A stretch of DNA of 64,000 nucleotides, taken from the NCBI RefSeq assembly GCF_041679265.1, contig NZ_JBGFSM010000008.1, positions 124,001-188,000 on the forward strand. Direction: 5' to 3'. Made by a program: the position numbers and the translations under genes. Below, piece after piece: positions 26,697-35,767 of this stretch (its first letter is position 1; every line of letters begins with the position of its first letter). The DNA is from Autumnicola sp041679265 (GTDB taxonomy: Bacteria; Bacteroidota; Bacteroidia; Flavobacteriales; Flavobacteriaceae). The notes beneath the pieces are model-generated. The model was given only the letters and a program-made list of their open reading frames with translations, was not told the DNA's origin and did no database searches.

Positions 26697-27439
26697 AAGA
26701 TTTACTTGATTATATTATTGCCCACAATTTCTATTATACCTTTTTGTGTGAAATAATAGCTGCTGCCTGCGGCAGTTATTACCTTATAAAAAATTCCTGC
26801 ACATCCAGGGAACTGCGGTGGTTTGTCTATTACCTGTGGCTGGTTTTTATTGTAGATTTATCTGGCACCTATGCGATTTGGGCCTATCTTGATAATTACG
26901 AAACTTTGCCTTCTTTAAAAGATTCTGTTTTTGCCCGTAATACCTGGTTGTTCAATATTTTAAAAATTATTTCTTTTTTAGCTTATTGTCAACTTTTTAT
27001 CTTTCAGTTAAAAAATCCGACAACAAAAAAAATACTTAAAGTCTCTCTGGTTTTATACGTGATATTTGGCATTTATCAATGTTTTGCTTCTGAAGTTTTC
27101 TTTACGGATTATATAGTGATAAACTCCTTTGTAGGAACATTTTTGCTACTAATATGTATAGGCGCGTATTTTTATGATATGCTAACCAGTGACAAAATAC
27201 TTTACTTCTCAAAAAATGCCGTTTTTTACATTTCACTGGGGGCATTGGTCTGGCATCTGGCTTATATGCCGCTCAATATTTACAATGCCTATTTTAATGA
27301 GGGCAATTTATATTTTATAGAAGTATATGCCTCCGTCCTTAGTTATTCCAATATTTTCATGTATTCGTTATTTGGCTTCGGATTTCTTTTTAGTTCCCGG
27401 AAGAAAAATGAAAAAGTAGTGAAAAGCATGAGATTCTAA
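26693..27439 (+). CDS. Seven-helix membrane protein of unknown function
   Basis: A 248-residue protein with about seven hydrophobic segments (near residues 12-30, 42-60, 85-104, 112-131, 138-158, 168-190 and 210-236) and short basic cytoplasmic loops, ending in a lysine-rich tail. I chose the ATG at 26693, which overlaps the upstream stop; the frame is open slightly further upstream, but that part overlaps the previous gene. The layout resembles stand-alone 7-TM sensor modules that pair with simple histidine kinases. It lies 57 bases before the kinase gene. Confidence 0.75.
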   Translation: MKDLLDYIIAHNFYYTFLCEIIAAACGSYYLIKNSCTSRELRWFVYYLWLVFIVDLSGTYAIWAYLDNYETLPSLKDSVFARNTWLFNILKIISFLAYCQLFIFQLKNPTTKKILKVSLVLYVIFGIYQCFASEVFFTDYIVINSFVGTFLLLICIGAYFYDMLTSDKILYFSKNAVFYISLGALVWHLAYMPLNIYNAYFNEGNLYFIEVYASVLSYSNIFMYSLFGFGFLFSSRKKNEKVVKSMRF

Positions 27440-27472
27440 ACTGCCCTATTAGGCGGGATAAACATTTGTTTG

Positions 27473-27480
27473 TATTTTTG
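27473..27480 (+). promoter_or_regulatory. Candidate -7 box for the histidine kinase gene
   Basis: TATTTTTG matches TAnnTTTG exactly and lies 16 bases before the ATG at 27497, in the only gap of the operon. The -33 region is poor (TTA at 27449), so an internal promoter is possible but weak. Confidence 0.4.
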
Positions 27481-27496
27481 GCAACAACCTGCCTTA

Positions 27497-28303
27497 ATGC
27501 TTGAAAAAGAACAAATACTGCTTATAATTTATTTTATCCTGGTAATCTTGTTTCTGGCGGCTTTTACGGTGATTTTCTTCATTACTTATCAAAAGCGGAA
27601 AAATAAACTTTTACAGGAAAAGTTTGAAACTGAAAAGCGCTACGAAGAAGAAATTACTAAATCCCGAATAGAAATCCAGGAGCAGACTTTAATGAACGTA
27701 AGCCGGGAATTGCACGATAATATTGGCCAGTTACTGTCAGTTGCTAATCTGCAGCTGAATATCATGGCAAAAAGCAGGGAAAATCCTGAGAATGAAAATT
27801 TGCTGGAGATAAAGGAAATAGTGAGCACCTCTCTGCAGGAGGTGCGTGCCCTTTCAAAATCTTTGAATAATGAAGTGGTTGGTTATGCCGGGCTTAAAGA
27901 GTCGGTGAGAAATGAGTTACAGCGTTTTCAGCGCCTTAATATCTTAAAGACGCTCTTCAAGGTTTCAGGAGAAGAATTTGAGATCAGGGAAAATGATGAA
28001 ATTGTATTGTTTAGAATCCTTCAGGAATTTTTTACAAATGTCATTAAGCATGCGAATGCAACAAAACTGATGGTAAACTTCAGATATTCCGCAGAAAATC
28101 TCCTTATTGAAATAGAAGATAACGGAGTGGGATTTAATCCAGAAGAAATTAAAAAAAGTTCCGGCCTGCTGAATATGAAAAGCAGGGCAGCGTTAATAGG
28201 GGCAGCGTTTAACCTGAATTCCCTGCAGGAAAGTGGAACTTCTTTATCTTTACAATATCCAGCTAACCAATCACAATATGAAGCAAAAGATCATAATCGT
28301 TGA
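27497..28303 (+). CDS. NarX-type sensor histidine kinase with one membrane helix
   Basis: A 268-residue kinase. One membrane helix lies near residues 9-31, a coiled coil follows (about 33-60), then the HisKA_3 dimerisation segment SRELHDNIGQLLSVANLQLN with the phospho-accepting His, and the HATPase domain with NVIKHANATK, EDNGVGFNP and GLLNMKSRAALIGA. It lacks its own sensor domain, so the 7-TM protein encoded just upstream may provide the sensing part. I chose the ATG at 27497; a TTG at 27470 would overlap the promoter box. Its 3' end overlaps the response regulator by 26 bases. Confidence 0.9.
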   Translation: MLEKEQILLIIYFILVILFLAAFTVIFFITYQKRKNKLLQEKFETEKRYEEEITKSRIEIQEQTLMNVSRELHDNIGQLLSVANLQLNIMAKSRENPENENLLEIKEIVSTSLQEVRALSKSLNNEVVGYAGLKESVRNELQRFQRLNILKTLFKVSGEEFEIRENDEIVLFRILQEFFTNVIKHANATKLMVNFRYSAENLLIEIEDNGVGFNPEEIKKSSGLLNMKSRAALIGAAFNLNSLQESGTSLSLQYPANQSQYEAKDHNR

Positions 28304-28907
28304 TGATCACACCCTTTTTGCGCAATCGCTACATGGGCTAATCAGGTCTTATCAAAATTTTGAAGTGCTTAAAGTGCTTAAAAACGGAGAGGAACTAATT
28401 AATTATCTTGAGGCGGGAAATCTTCAGCCGGATCTTATTCTTCTGGATATAATAATGCCCGTAAAGAATGGGGTGGAAACCATGAAGTGGTTAAAGGAAA
28501 ATTTTCCCGATCAAAAAGTACTTGCCTTAAGTATGGAGCATGATGAAAAAACAATTATTACCATGCTCAAGATGGGCTGTCGGGGGTATTTGTTGAAAGA
28601 TATTGATCCTGATGAATTTCTGCATGCCCTGAGTTCAGTAATGAATACCGGCTATTATTACAGCAAAGAGATTTCTGAACTGGTTTTAAACGACCCAAAA
28701 GAAAATGATTTTGATATTACCAGGCGTGAAAAGGAATTTCTTTCTTTAGCCTGTACTGAAATGACTTATAAAGAAGTTGCTGATAAAATGCAATTAAGCC
28801 CAAAGACCATTGATGGTTACCGGGAAAGCCTTTTTGGGAAACTGGATGTGAAGAGCAGGACAGGACTGGTTCTTTTCGCGATAAAGAACAATTTCTACCA
28901 GGTATAA
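28278..28907 (+). CDS. NarL/LuxR-family response regulator
   Basis: A 209-residue regulator with a receiver domain (IIIVDDHTLFAQSL, phospho-accepting Asp in LLDIIMPVKNG, and KD in GYLLKDIDPDEF) and a LuxR helix-turn-helix (about residues 145-205; TRREKEFLSLACTEMTYKEVADKMQLSPKTIDGYRE). The start at 28278 (MKQKIIIVDDH) is normal for the family and overlaps the kinase gene, so the two are cognate. Target promoters may include the palindrome at 26215. Confidence 0.92.
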   Translation: MKQKIIIVDDHTLFAQSLHGLIRSYQNFEVLKVLKNGEELINYLEAGNLQPDLILLDIIMPVKNGVETMKWLKENFPDQKVLALSMEHDEKTIITMLKMGCRGYLLKDIDPDEFLHALSSVMNTGYYYSKEISELVLNDPKENDFDITRREKEFLSLACTEMTYKEVADKMQLSPKTIDGYRESLFGKLDVKSRTGLVLFAIKNNFYQV

Positions 28908-28966
28908 AATTTCTGCGGCAGTTTTTTCATAAATGCTTTTTATTTCGCAATCACTCTTTTAGGCAG

Positions 28967-28974
28967 TATCTTTG
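28967..28974 (+). promoter_or_regulatory. -7 box of the GNAT-nitrilase gene
   Basis: TATCTTTG matches the TAnnTTTG consensus exactly and lies 23 bases before the GTG start at 28998. The -33 region (TTTC near 28944) is only partly consensus. Confidence 0.5.
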
Positions 28975-28997
28975 CAATTAATAAACGAAAAAGAAAA

Positions 28998-30521
28998 GTG
29001 ATAGAATCAGCAAAAATAGAGTTAAGAAACCTGCGTGTTAAAGATTATGAAGAATTAAAGATATCCATGATAAAGAGTTATCATGCGATGCCTGATGAAT
29101 ACTGGTCTAAGGGAGAGATCAAAACCTTGATCAACAAATTTCCTGAAGGGCAGTTATGTATTGTTATAGATAACAAAATTGCCGGTTGCGCCCTTTCTAT
29201 AATTGTAGATTATAATAAGTTTGATGATAATCACAGCTATGAAGAAATTCTTGGCGGCGAAAATTTCTCTACTCATACCAAAAATGGAAATGTCCTGTAC
29301 GGAATAGATGTTTTTATACATCCCGAATTTCGTGGAATGCGCCTGGGAAGAAGGCTTTATGAGGCAAGGAAAGAATTGTGCGAGCACCTTAATTTAAAGG
29401 CCATTGTATTTGGAGGACGTATCCCTAATTATTCCAAATATGCCAGCGAATTAACTCCTAAAAAATATATAGATAAGGTGAAATTACAGGAAATTCATGA
29501 TCCTGTTCTTTCTTTTCAGCTTTCGAATGATTTTCATGTAAAAAAAGTGATTAAAGGCTATTTGCCTGGAGATCATGAAAGTAAGGAGTATGCCACTTTA
29601 ATGGAGTGGAATAATATTTACTATACCAAGCCGCAAAACCTTGTAAATACTACCAAAACTGTAGTAAGGCTGGGGTTGGTGCAGTGGCAGATGCGGTTGT
29701 TCAAAGATTATGATGCCCTGGTCTCCCAAATTGAATTTTTTGTAGATGCCGTGAGTAATTACCAGAGTGATTTTATTCTTTTTCCTGAATTGTTTAATGC
29801 CCCGTTAATGGCGCAGTTCAACGATCTTTCTGAACCGGAGGCTATTCGTGGCCTATCAGGGTATACAGAGCGTTTGCTGGAAACTTTCAGGGAATTTGCC
29901 ATAAATTATAACATCAATATTATCACCGGGAGCATGCCGCAGGTAATAGGGGAGCACATGTACAATGTAGGTTTTTTATGCAGAAGGGATGGCAGCTACG
30001 AGCGTTATGAAAAACTCCATATCACTCCCGCAGAAGAATCGGCTTGGGGTATGAAAGGCGGTAATAAACTGGAAACCTTTGATACCGATTGTGGTAAAAT
30101 TGGGGTTTTAATTTGCTATGATGTGGAATTTCCTGAAGTTTCCCGGATCCTGGCAGAGGAAGGCATGAATATTCTTTTTGTTCCTTTTATGACCGATACC
30201 CAAAATGGTTATTCCCGTGTTAAAATTTGTGCCCAGTCCCGTGCTGTGGAAAATGAGTGCTACGTAGCCATAGCAGGCTCTGTGGGGAATCTTCCCAAAG
30301 TGAATAATATGGATATCCAGTATGCCCAAAGTGCGGTGCTCACCCCTTCAGATTTCGCCTTTCCGGTTAACGGAATTAAAGCGGAAGCCACCCCGAATAC
30401 CGAAAGCACTTTACTGGTAGATGTAGATTTGGATTTGCTGAAAGAATTGCACAATTTTGGAAGTGTAAGGAATATGAAAGATCGCAGAAAAGACCTTTAT
30501 TCCCTGAAAAAGAAAAAATAA
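28998..30521 (+). CDS. GNAT N-acetyltransferase fused to a nitrilase-superfamily amidohydrolase
   Basis: A 507-residue two-domain protein with a GTG start. The N-terminal GNAT domain spans about residues 5-210, with the acetyl-CoA loop FRGMRLGRRLYEARKEL. The C-terminal carbon-nitrogen hydrolase domain spans about 225-500 with the complete triad Glu264 (FPELF), Lys339 (YEKLHI) and Cys373 (LICYDVEFPE). The fusion architecture recurs in bacteria and is annotated as bifunctional, but its combined reaction is not settled; acting on one amide or amine substrate in sequence is an obvious possibility. It is a single-gene unit with its own promoter and terminator. Confidence 0.92.
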   Translation: MIESAKIELRNLRVKDYEELKISMIKSYHAMPDEYWSKGEIKTLINKFPEGQLCIVIDNKIAGCALSIIVDYNKFDDNHSYEEILGGENFSTHTKNGNVLYGIDVFIHPEFRGMRLGRRLYEARKELCEHLNLKAIVFGGRIPNYSKYASELTPKKYIDKVKLQEIHDPVLSFQLSNDFHVKKVIKGYLPGDHESKEYATLMEWNNIYYTKPQNLVNTTKTVVRLGLVQWQMRLFKDYDALVSQIEFFVDAVSNYQSDFILFPELFNAPLMAQFNDLSEPEAIRGLSGYTERLLETFREFAINYNINIITGSMPQVIGEHMYNVGFLCRRDGSYERYEKLHITPAEESAWGMKGGNKLETFDTDCGKIGVLICYDVEFPEVSRILAEEGMNILFVPFMTDTQNGYSRVKICAQSRAVENECYVAIAGSVGNLPKVNNMDIQYAQSAVLTPSDFAFPVNGIKAEATPNTESTLLVDVDLDLLKELHNFGSVRNMKDRRKDLYSLKKKK

Positions 30522-30542
30522 AGAAGTTTTTTATCGATCACA

Positions 30543-30586
30543 AAAATGCCAGCTTTTTATCTGTTATAGAAAGCTGGCATTTTTTC
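30543..30586. terminator. Bidirectional terminator after the GNAT-nitrilase gene
   Basis: AAAATGCCAGCTTT (30543-30556) pairs with AAAGCTGGCATTTT (30570-30583). A-rich and T-rich flanks let it serve both convergent genes. Confidence 0.85.
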
Positions 30587-30604
30587 TATCGGGAATCAGT
30601 TCTG

Positions 30605-31459
30605 CTATTTCTTCAATTTCTTGATAATGGCAATCACATCTTCATCGCCTAAATCTGCTTCGGCATTTTTAAAAGTTTCATAAGCGGTATTTCCTAGAGG
30701 GAAATCCAGCCCGCTTTCTTTGGCAAGCCGTAGGTCTTTAGTAAGATGGGTAAGGGTAAAAGCGGCATCATAATCTTTATTTAAAATAGAATTTCCTTTT
30801 AGCTTAACAAAAGAACTGCCCAGGGCGCTGTTATTTATAATCTCGAAAAGGGCACTTTTTTCCACTCCCATTTGTTCAGAGAATTGGGCAACCTCGGCAA
30901 GGCCCTGAGTAACGATACCTAAAAAGGTATTTACAGCAAGTTTGGCGGCATTCCCATGGCCCGTATCTCCAATATAAATAACGGCCTTTCCTATTTGCTC
31001 CAAAAGGGGTTTAACCTCATCAATAACTTCTTTTTTACCTCCCGCGATAATTACGAGGCTGGCTTCTTCAGCCTGTTTTACACTACCTGAAACCGGGGCA
31101 TCCACGTATTTTGCTTTCTTTTCCTCAAGCCCAGAAGCCATTTCTTTGCTTACTTCAGGAGAAACGGTGCTCATGTTTACGATGATCTTTCCTTGAACCT
31201 CGCCTGCTAAAATTCCTTCTTCTGAAGTAAAAATTTCCCGTACGGCATCATCGTCAGAAACCATCAAAAATACGATATCGCATTCTTCCACCAGTTGCCT
31301 GGGATTGGATGCTGTAGATGCGCCGTCTTTTTCTAATGGTGCTTCCTTTTTGGCGGTTCGGTTATACACGCTTAGCTTATGCCCGGCTTTTAAAAGTTTT
31401 TCTGACATTGGTTTGCCCATTTTTCCCAGGCCAATCCATCCAATTTTCTTCTTCATCAT
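30605..31459 (-). CDS. Beta-hydroxyacid dehydrogenase (3-hydroxyisobutyrate/GLYR-type)
   Basis: A 284-residue NAD(P)-dependent reductase with the GWIGLGKMGKPM dinucleotide-binding start, the substrate motif DAPVSGSVKQAE, and the catalytic Lys in GHGNAAKLAVN. The NRTAKK stretch after the second strand (Asn-Arg-Thr) favours NADPH, as in glyoxylate/succinic semialdehyde reductases. The start may be either of two adjacent ATG codons. It is followed on the other side by a terminator shared with the GNAT-nitrilase gene, and is not obviously in an operon. Confidence 0.9.
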   Translation of the reverse strand: MMKKKIGWIGLGKMGKPMSEKLLKAGHKLSVYNRTAKKEAPLEKDGASTASNPRQLVEECDIVFLMVSDDDAVREIFTSEEGILAGEVQGKIIVNMSTVSPEVSKEMASGLEEKKAKYVDAPVSGSVKQAEEASLVIIAGGKKEVIDEVKPLLEQIGKAVIYIGDTGHGNAAKLAVNTFLGIVTQGLAEVAQFSEQMGVEKSALFEIINNSALGSSFVKLKGNSILNKDYDAAFTLTHLTKDLRLAKESGLDFPLGNTAYETFKNAEADLGDEDVIAIIKKLKK

Positions 31460-31628
31460 ATTAATTATTATATTATTTTTTATTCATTCTTTAATAAGTT
31501 GGAGAAAAGGGGAATTTAAATATGCTATTATGCCATCAAGCATGCCTCAATTGGTAGGGTTTAAGCAATAAACAAGATAGCATGATACCTGCTGTAACCG
31601 GTATATATTTTAATGCTTCCGCGGAAGA

Positions 31629-33362
31629 TTAAATTATAAGCCGCACTTCCCCAAGTTCCTGGACGCGGTAAGGGAAATGATCTCCCGGCGACCCTATAAA
31701 CATGAAATTGGTGGGGATATTCCAGCGTTTAGATAATTCTTCAATTTTTTCCGGCCCAAATTCACCTTCTTCAACTATAAATTCAATGTGAATTTCAGGA
31801 TAAGCGCGATCCAGGACCTCCAGGTCTTTTTCCAGATTTTCAGGTATTTTGTCTCCCTCTTTTACCACCATTACAATTTTTAATTTTCGGGTAGGTTCAT
31901 TCTTTTTAATATAAAGCATCACCTTATTGAGAGTTTCCACATTGTCCCCACCGGTGAAAAAGACGAATTCTTTCCCGCTTATTTCAGCCAGTTTGTATTT
32001 GGTACTTCGGTTTAAACTTTTAAAAACGTGACTGCCTTTGGGAAGTAACCTGCGAATTGCGATAAGAAAACCTCGCAGGATATAGTGCCTGTAGAGCATA
32101 AAATAAATGACTAACAGGGTGGGAATTAGATATTCTATAAAAATGAGCAGGTAGGGGGGATTAAGGATGATATTTCCCACTATAGCGGTTATCACCGCTG
32201 CAATGGCAATAAATAAGGCAATCCATGAGGCCTTCTCTGGCCGTGGTAGTCTTCCCCGGTTAAGTTTAAGCAGAATATTTCCCACCCCAAACAGGGCCAT
32301 TACGGACAGGAAGGCGATGGTATAAACGCCGGCAAGCTTAGCAAGGTTACCACTGGTAACCAGTAGAATGGAAACGGCCAGTACAAAAAAGAGCAGGTAA
32401 ATAATGTAAGAACTGCCTTTAGCATTTTTCTTCATTAGTAAACGTGGCAAAATTCTGTCCAGCGCCATCCTTTCCATCAGGCCGCCAACCCCCACATAGC
32501 TGGTGAGTACTGCACCGCTTAACACTAATGCCGCATCCAGGCTAACCAGGAAAGAGAGCCAGCTTCCACCGGAAATCCCCCCTAAAAAAGAAAGCAAAGC
32601 TTCCTGGTGTTCTCCCGCGACATCAATGGGCAAAATTGCCAAAGCGAGAAATGCCAGCAACGGATTGAAGATGCTTACTACAATCCACATATTGCGCAGC
32701 GTTTTTGGAAACACTCCTTCTTTTTGCTCTTCAACATAATTTGCTGAACTCTCAAAACCGCTAATCCCCAGCATTGCTGCGGAAAAACCAAAGATAAGTG
32801 CCATGGTCACGCTGCCTTCTACGGGCATTTCAAAATTCCGCAGTAAAACATCGAAGCCGTGCGTAAAGAAAAAATAAATACAGAAACCCGAAAGCAACGT
32901 GAGAGAACAAAGGTGGAACAGAAAAATGGCAATAGCCACTTTAGAAGATTCCCCAATTCCTAAAATTACCAATCCCATAAATACGAGCAATAGCCCTATG
33001 GTTACCGGAAGAATAGGGATAACATGCCAGATACTATGGGCATAATGTATGGCTTCTGTGGCAGATATTACTGCTGTGGCCATATAAGATAATACCGTAA
33101 GAGCTGCCGCCAGAGCCGCTGTGGATTTTTTAGTAGTATTGAGCAATGCGTTATACGCGCCTCCGTTTAAAGGCAATGCGCCTACAACTTCTCCATATAT
33201 TCTACGAAAAAGGAACAGGACGCCCGCAACCATTAAAAGTGAAATCCAGGCATATTGCCCGGCGTAAAAAATTGAAAGTGCTGAAACATAGAGGCAGGAA
33301 GAGCTAATATCATTACCGCAAATTGCGGTTGCCTCCAGTTGGTTTAATTTCTTTTTGGCCAT
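31629..33362 (-). CDS. APC-family amino acid permease with C-terminal soluble domain
   Basis: A 577-residue protein. Residues about 10-430 hold roughly 12 membrane helices of the APC superfamily, with the TM1 unwound-helix type sequence CGNDISSSCLYVSA. Residues about 450-577 are a soluble alpha/beta domain (FVFFTGGDNVETLNKVMLYI, later NFMFIGSPGDHFPYRV) resembling a Usp-like regulatory domain found on some bacterial APC transporters. The substrate is probably an amino acid or amine, but no motif fixes it. It stands alone on the minus strand. Confidence 0.85.
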   Translation of the reverse strand: MAKKKLNQLEATAICGNDISSSCLYVSALSIFYAGQYAWISLLMVAGVLFLFRRIYGEVVGALPLNGGAYNALLNTTKKSTAALAAALTVLSYMATAVISATEAIHYAHSIWHVIPILPVTIGLLLVFMGLVILGIGESSKVAIAIFLFHLCSLTLLSGFCIYFFFTHGFDVLLRNFEMPVEGSVTMALIFGFSAAMLGISGFESSANYVEEQKEGVFPKTLRNMWIVVSIFNPLLAFLALAILPIDVAGEHQEALLSFLGGISGGSWLSFLVSLDAALVLSGAVLTSYVGVGGLMERMALDRILPRLLMKKNAKGSSYIIYLLFFVLAVSILLVTSGNLAKLAGVYTIAFLSVMALFGVGNILLKLNRGRLPRPEKASWIALFIAIAAVITAIVGNIILNPPYLLIFIEYLIPTLLVIYFMLYRHYILRGFLIAIRRLLPKGSHVFKSLNRSTKYKLAEISGKEFVFFTGGDNVETLNKVMLYIKKNEPTRKLKIVMVVKEGDKIPENLEKDLEVLDRAYPEIHIEFIVEEGEFGPEKIEELSKRWNIPTNFMFIGSPGDHFPYRVQELGEVRLII

Positions 33363-33606
33363 ATTGTATAAACTTCAATATAAAATTACGCAAGATTTCC
33401 TTGTTTCGCCTAAACAAGCTGTTAAAGCTGCTGCTGCTCTTTTAACAAAATTCAGGATCATCTCAAAAATACATTAGCCCAAGCTTTGGCTTTCCACGTC
33501 TTTTCCCATGATAAGGCAAAGAAATTTCATTTCTGGCTTAATACCGGTTTGATAGAAGCCAATTACTTTTACAGTTTTCTTCTAAAACAGGCCGTTTCAG
33601 TAAAAA

Positions 33607-34494
33607 TTATTGATTATTTTCTGCCTGCAGGCTGTCGTAAAAAGTAGCCCTTATTTTAGGCCCGCTAATAAAACTATCTTTTACTTCAGCATCGGTATAA
33701 TAAGAACTGGTGAGGCTTTCATCTTCTATTATTTGTTCGCGGGAAGCACCATTTGAGATCGCGCTAAGAACATTTTCACGAATCCCTTTAAGCATTTCCA
33801 GGTACTGCCGGTAATCTTCATAACCGGCAGGCGCCCCGTGACCCGGAATAATTCTAGTGTTTTTATTAATAATAGCCAAGCCCTGCTGTGCTGCTTCAAT
33901 ATCTCCTGCCACACTGCCGCCGCTATCCAGATCTATGTAAGGGAAAGCTCCATTAAAAAAAGTATCCCCGGTGTGCAGCACATTTCCCTGAGGCAGGTAT
34001 ATAATAGCATCGCCATCTGTATGGGCATTATGCACATGCAGGGCCATAACGTCATTCCCGTTAAGATGCAGGCTTATTTCTTCATTAAAAGTAATTACCG
34101 GCAGTTTATCTTCAGCAGGATGCTCATTATTTTCTTTCAATCTCTGGCGCACATTTTCCTGGGCGAGCAGTACTGCACCGCTTTCTTTAAAATTGGCGTT
34201 TCCGCCGGTATGGTCTCCATGGAAATGGGTATTTAGCAGAAACTTTACCGGTTGACCCGATAAAGAATCTAAAACCGCTTTTATTTTCGGAGAAAGTTCA
34301 GCAAACTGGTCATCGATCATAAAAACACCATCATTACCCGTAAGAACGCCAATATTCCCACCGCGGCCAGTAAGCATATAGATGTTTTCACTCATGGGAA
34401 TCACCTTTATTTTTACATTATCCATATCCTGAAAAGCCCACAATGGAATGGCAGAAAGTAGCAGCAATACGCTTAAAATGTAATTCTTTTTCAT
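33607..34494 (-). CDS. Exported metallo-beta-lactamase-fold hydrolase
   Basis: A 295-residue protein with a signal peptide (about residues 1-20). Zinc ligands are complete: HFHGDH (His90, His92, Asp94, His95), His158 in HNAHTDGD, Asp177 in LHTGDTFF and His219 in PGHGAP. The layout is that of exported MBL-fold hydrolases near the quinoprotein relay/SoxH type and subclass B-like enzymes. I would not call it a beta-lactamase without substrate evidence. The frame is not in an operon; the alpha/beta hydrolase gene lies 120 bases upstream on the same strand. Confidence 0.88.
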   Translation of the reverse strand: MKKNYILSVLLLLSAIPLWAFQDMDNVKIKVIPMSENIYMLTGRGGNIGVLTGNDGVFMIDDQFAELSPKIKAVLDSLSGQPVKFLLNTHFHGDHTGGNANFKESGAVLLAQENVRQRLKENNEHPAEDKLPVITFNEEISLHLNGNDVMALHVHNAHTDGDAIIYLPQGNVLHTGDTFFNGAFPYIDLDSGGSVAGDIEAAQQGLAIINKNTRIIPGHGAPAGYEDYRQYLEMLKGIRENVLSAISNGASREQIIEDESLTSSYYTDAEVKDSFISGPKIRATFYDSLQAENNQ

Positions 34495-34614
34495 AAAATT
34501 CTTTTTGAGACCCTAAGTCCTGTTTGGGAAAGTTAATAATATTATCAGTAAATAACAGAAAGATAAAGGTTAAGCTTCAGCAGCAGTAGCGTTTTTCTCT
34601 AACCTGTATTATGA

Positions 34615-35619
34615 TCATTTCTTTTTTCTCAATGGTATTTCCAGTTTGTTCTGCAGAAAATCAAGAATTTCCCTTAGCACCACCTGTGTATCGTTAGACC
34701 TGATTGCACTTCCTAAGAAATGTGTTCCCGGGGTTGCTAAAGGCTGTAGCTTCACCAGGCTGTCTGGGGTGGAAAACTTCTTATGCACTTCAGAATATAT
34801 TTCAATTTCTACATGTTCATCTTCCTTCCAGAAATTTTCATGATAATAGAGTGTTAAGACGGGGCAGGTAACTTTCCTGAAGGTTTCCGGCACCATGGTA
34901 GAGCCCACCAGCACTTGCAAATTTACAAGGGCTTCAGCGGGATAAATAGTATCAAAATATTGTGCTGCCTGTGGCTCTTCATATTCAATTTTCTTCTCTC
35001 CCATGGTTACGAGATTGGCAATTTCATACCCCCAGCGGGTGTTGAGCATAAAAGCTCCCATTTGATCATCTTTTAAATTTGGAGACATGTTTATAATTGC
35101 AAAAACACTTTCGGGAAACTCGGCAGCAAGTTTAATAGCTAAGGTGCCTCCGGTGGAAGTACTCAGGATAATCACCTTTTTCCCTATTTTCTTTCCTATG
35201 GCCAGTGCTTCCCGGGCAGAATTCCAGGCTGCTTCCGCAGAAAAAGTTTTCATAGCGGCAGGAGGTTTAAGCCCATGGCCCGCCCATCTGGCCAGGTACA
35301 AGTTTGCGCCAAGGCTATCTGCCAATTGCATGTTAACCGGGTATCCATCCCGGTAACTTCCGGAGAAGCCATGGAGGTAAACAATGCTGTATTCTGTAAT
35401 CTGCGGTGGCTCCTGTTGGAAAATAATGCGTGCTTCATTATCTCTCCGCACCGGCATACTATCTTCTTTTCGGGCTATATTTTCCTGAAGTTCTTCAAAA
35501 TTATTGGGGAGTTGAGGTAATGTATTTCCATATAACGGATTTGGTGAAGAAGGTCCTACAAAGTAGGTGATGGTTATACAAATTAGAAAAATGAGGAGAA
35601 TCCAGTATCTTTTTTTCAT
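34615..35619 (-). CDS. Membrane-anchored alpha/beta hydrolase
   Basis: A 334-residue protein with an N-terminal signal anchor (about residues 5-22) and a serine hydrolase domain. Visible motifs: YLHGFSGS oxyanion segment, the nucleophile elbow STSTGG with Ser155 (the usual first Gly of GxSxG is Ser), and late GTHFLGS with the probable catalytic His. It resembles monoacylglycerol-lipase/serine-aminopeptidase-like hydrolases; the substrate is unknown. It is divergent from the ion-channel gene. Confidence 0.85.
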   Translation of the reverse strand: MKKRYWILLIFLICITITYFVGPSSPNPLYGNTLPQLPNNFEELQENIARKEDSMPVRRDNEARIIFQQEPPQITEYSIVYLHGFSGSYRDGYPVNMQLADSLGANLYLARWAGHGLKPPAAMKTFSAEAAWNSAREALAIGKKIGKKVIILSTSTGGTLAIKLAAEFPESVFAIINMSPNLKDDQMGAFMLNTRWGYEIANLVTMGEKKIEYEEPQAAQYFDTIYPAEALVNLQVLVGSTMVPETFRKVTCPVLTLYYHENFWKEDEHVEIEIYSEVHKKFSTPDSLVKLQPLATPGTHFLGSAIRSNDTQVVLREILDFLQNKLEIPLRKKK

Positions 35620-35767
35620 CTAGCTGCAAAATGGAAGGAACAAAGGTATAATATCCTTTAGAAATGCTCTATTAAAGCGGCCTTCCTATATCTTAAAAGC
35701 CGTTAAAGTTTCGATTTTTTCCTTTTCTTCATTTAATTTTAAATAACAGAAAATTTAAAAATAAGGA

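Noticed and set aside
33607..34494. Calling the MBL-fold gene a carbapenemase
   Set aside because: Zinc ligands are shared by many hydrolases of this fold and nothing here points to beta-lactam substrates.
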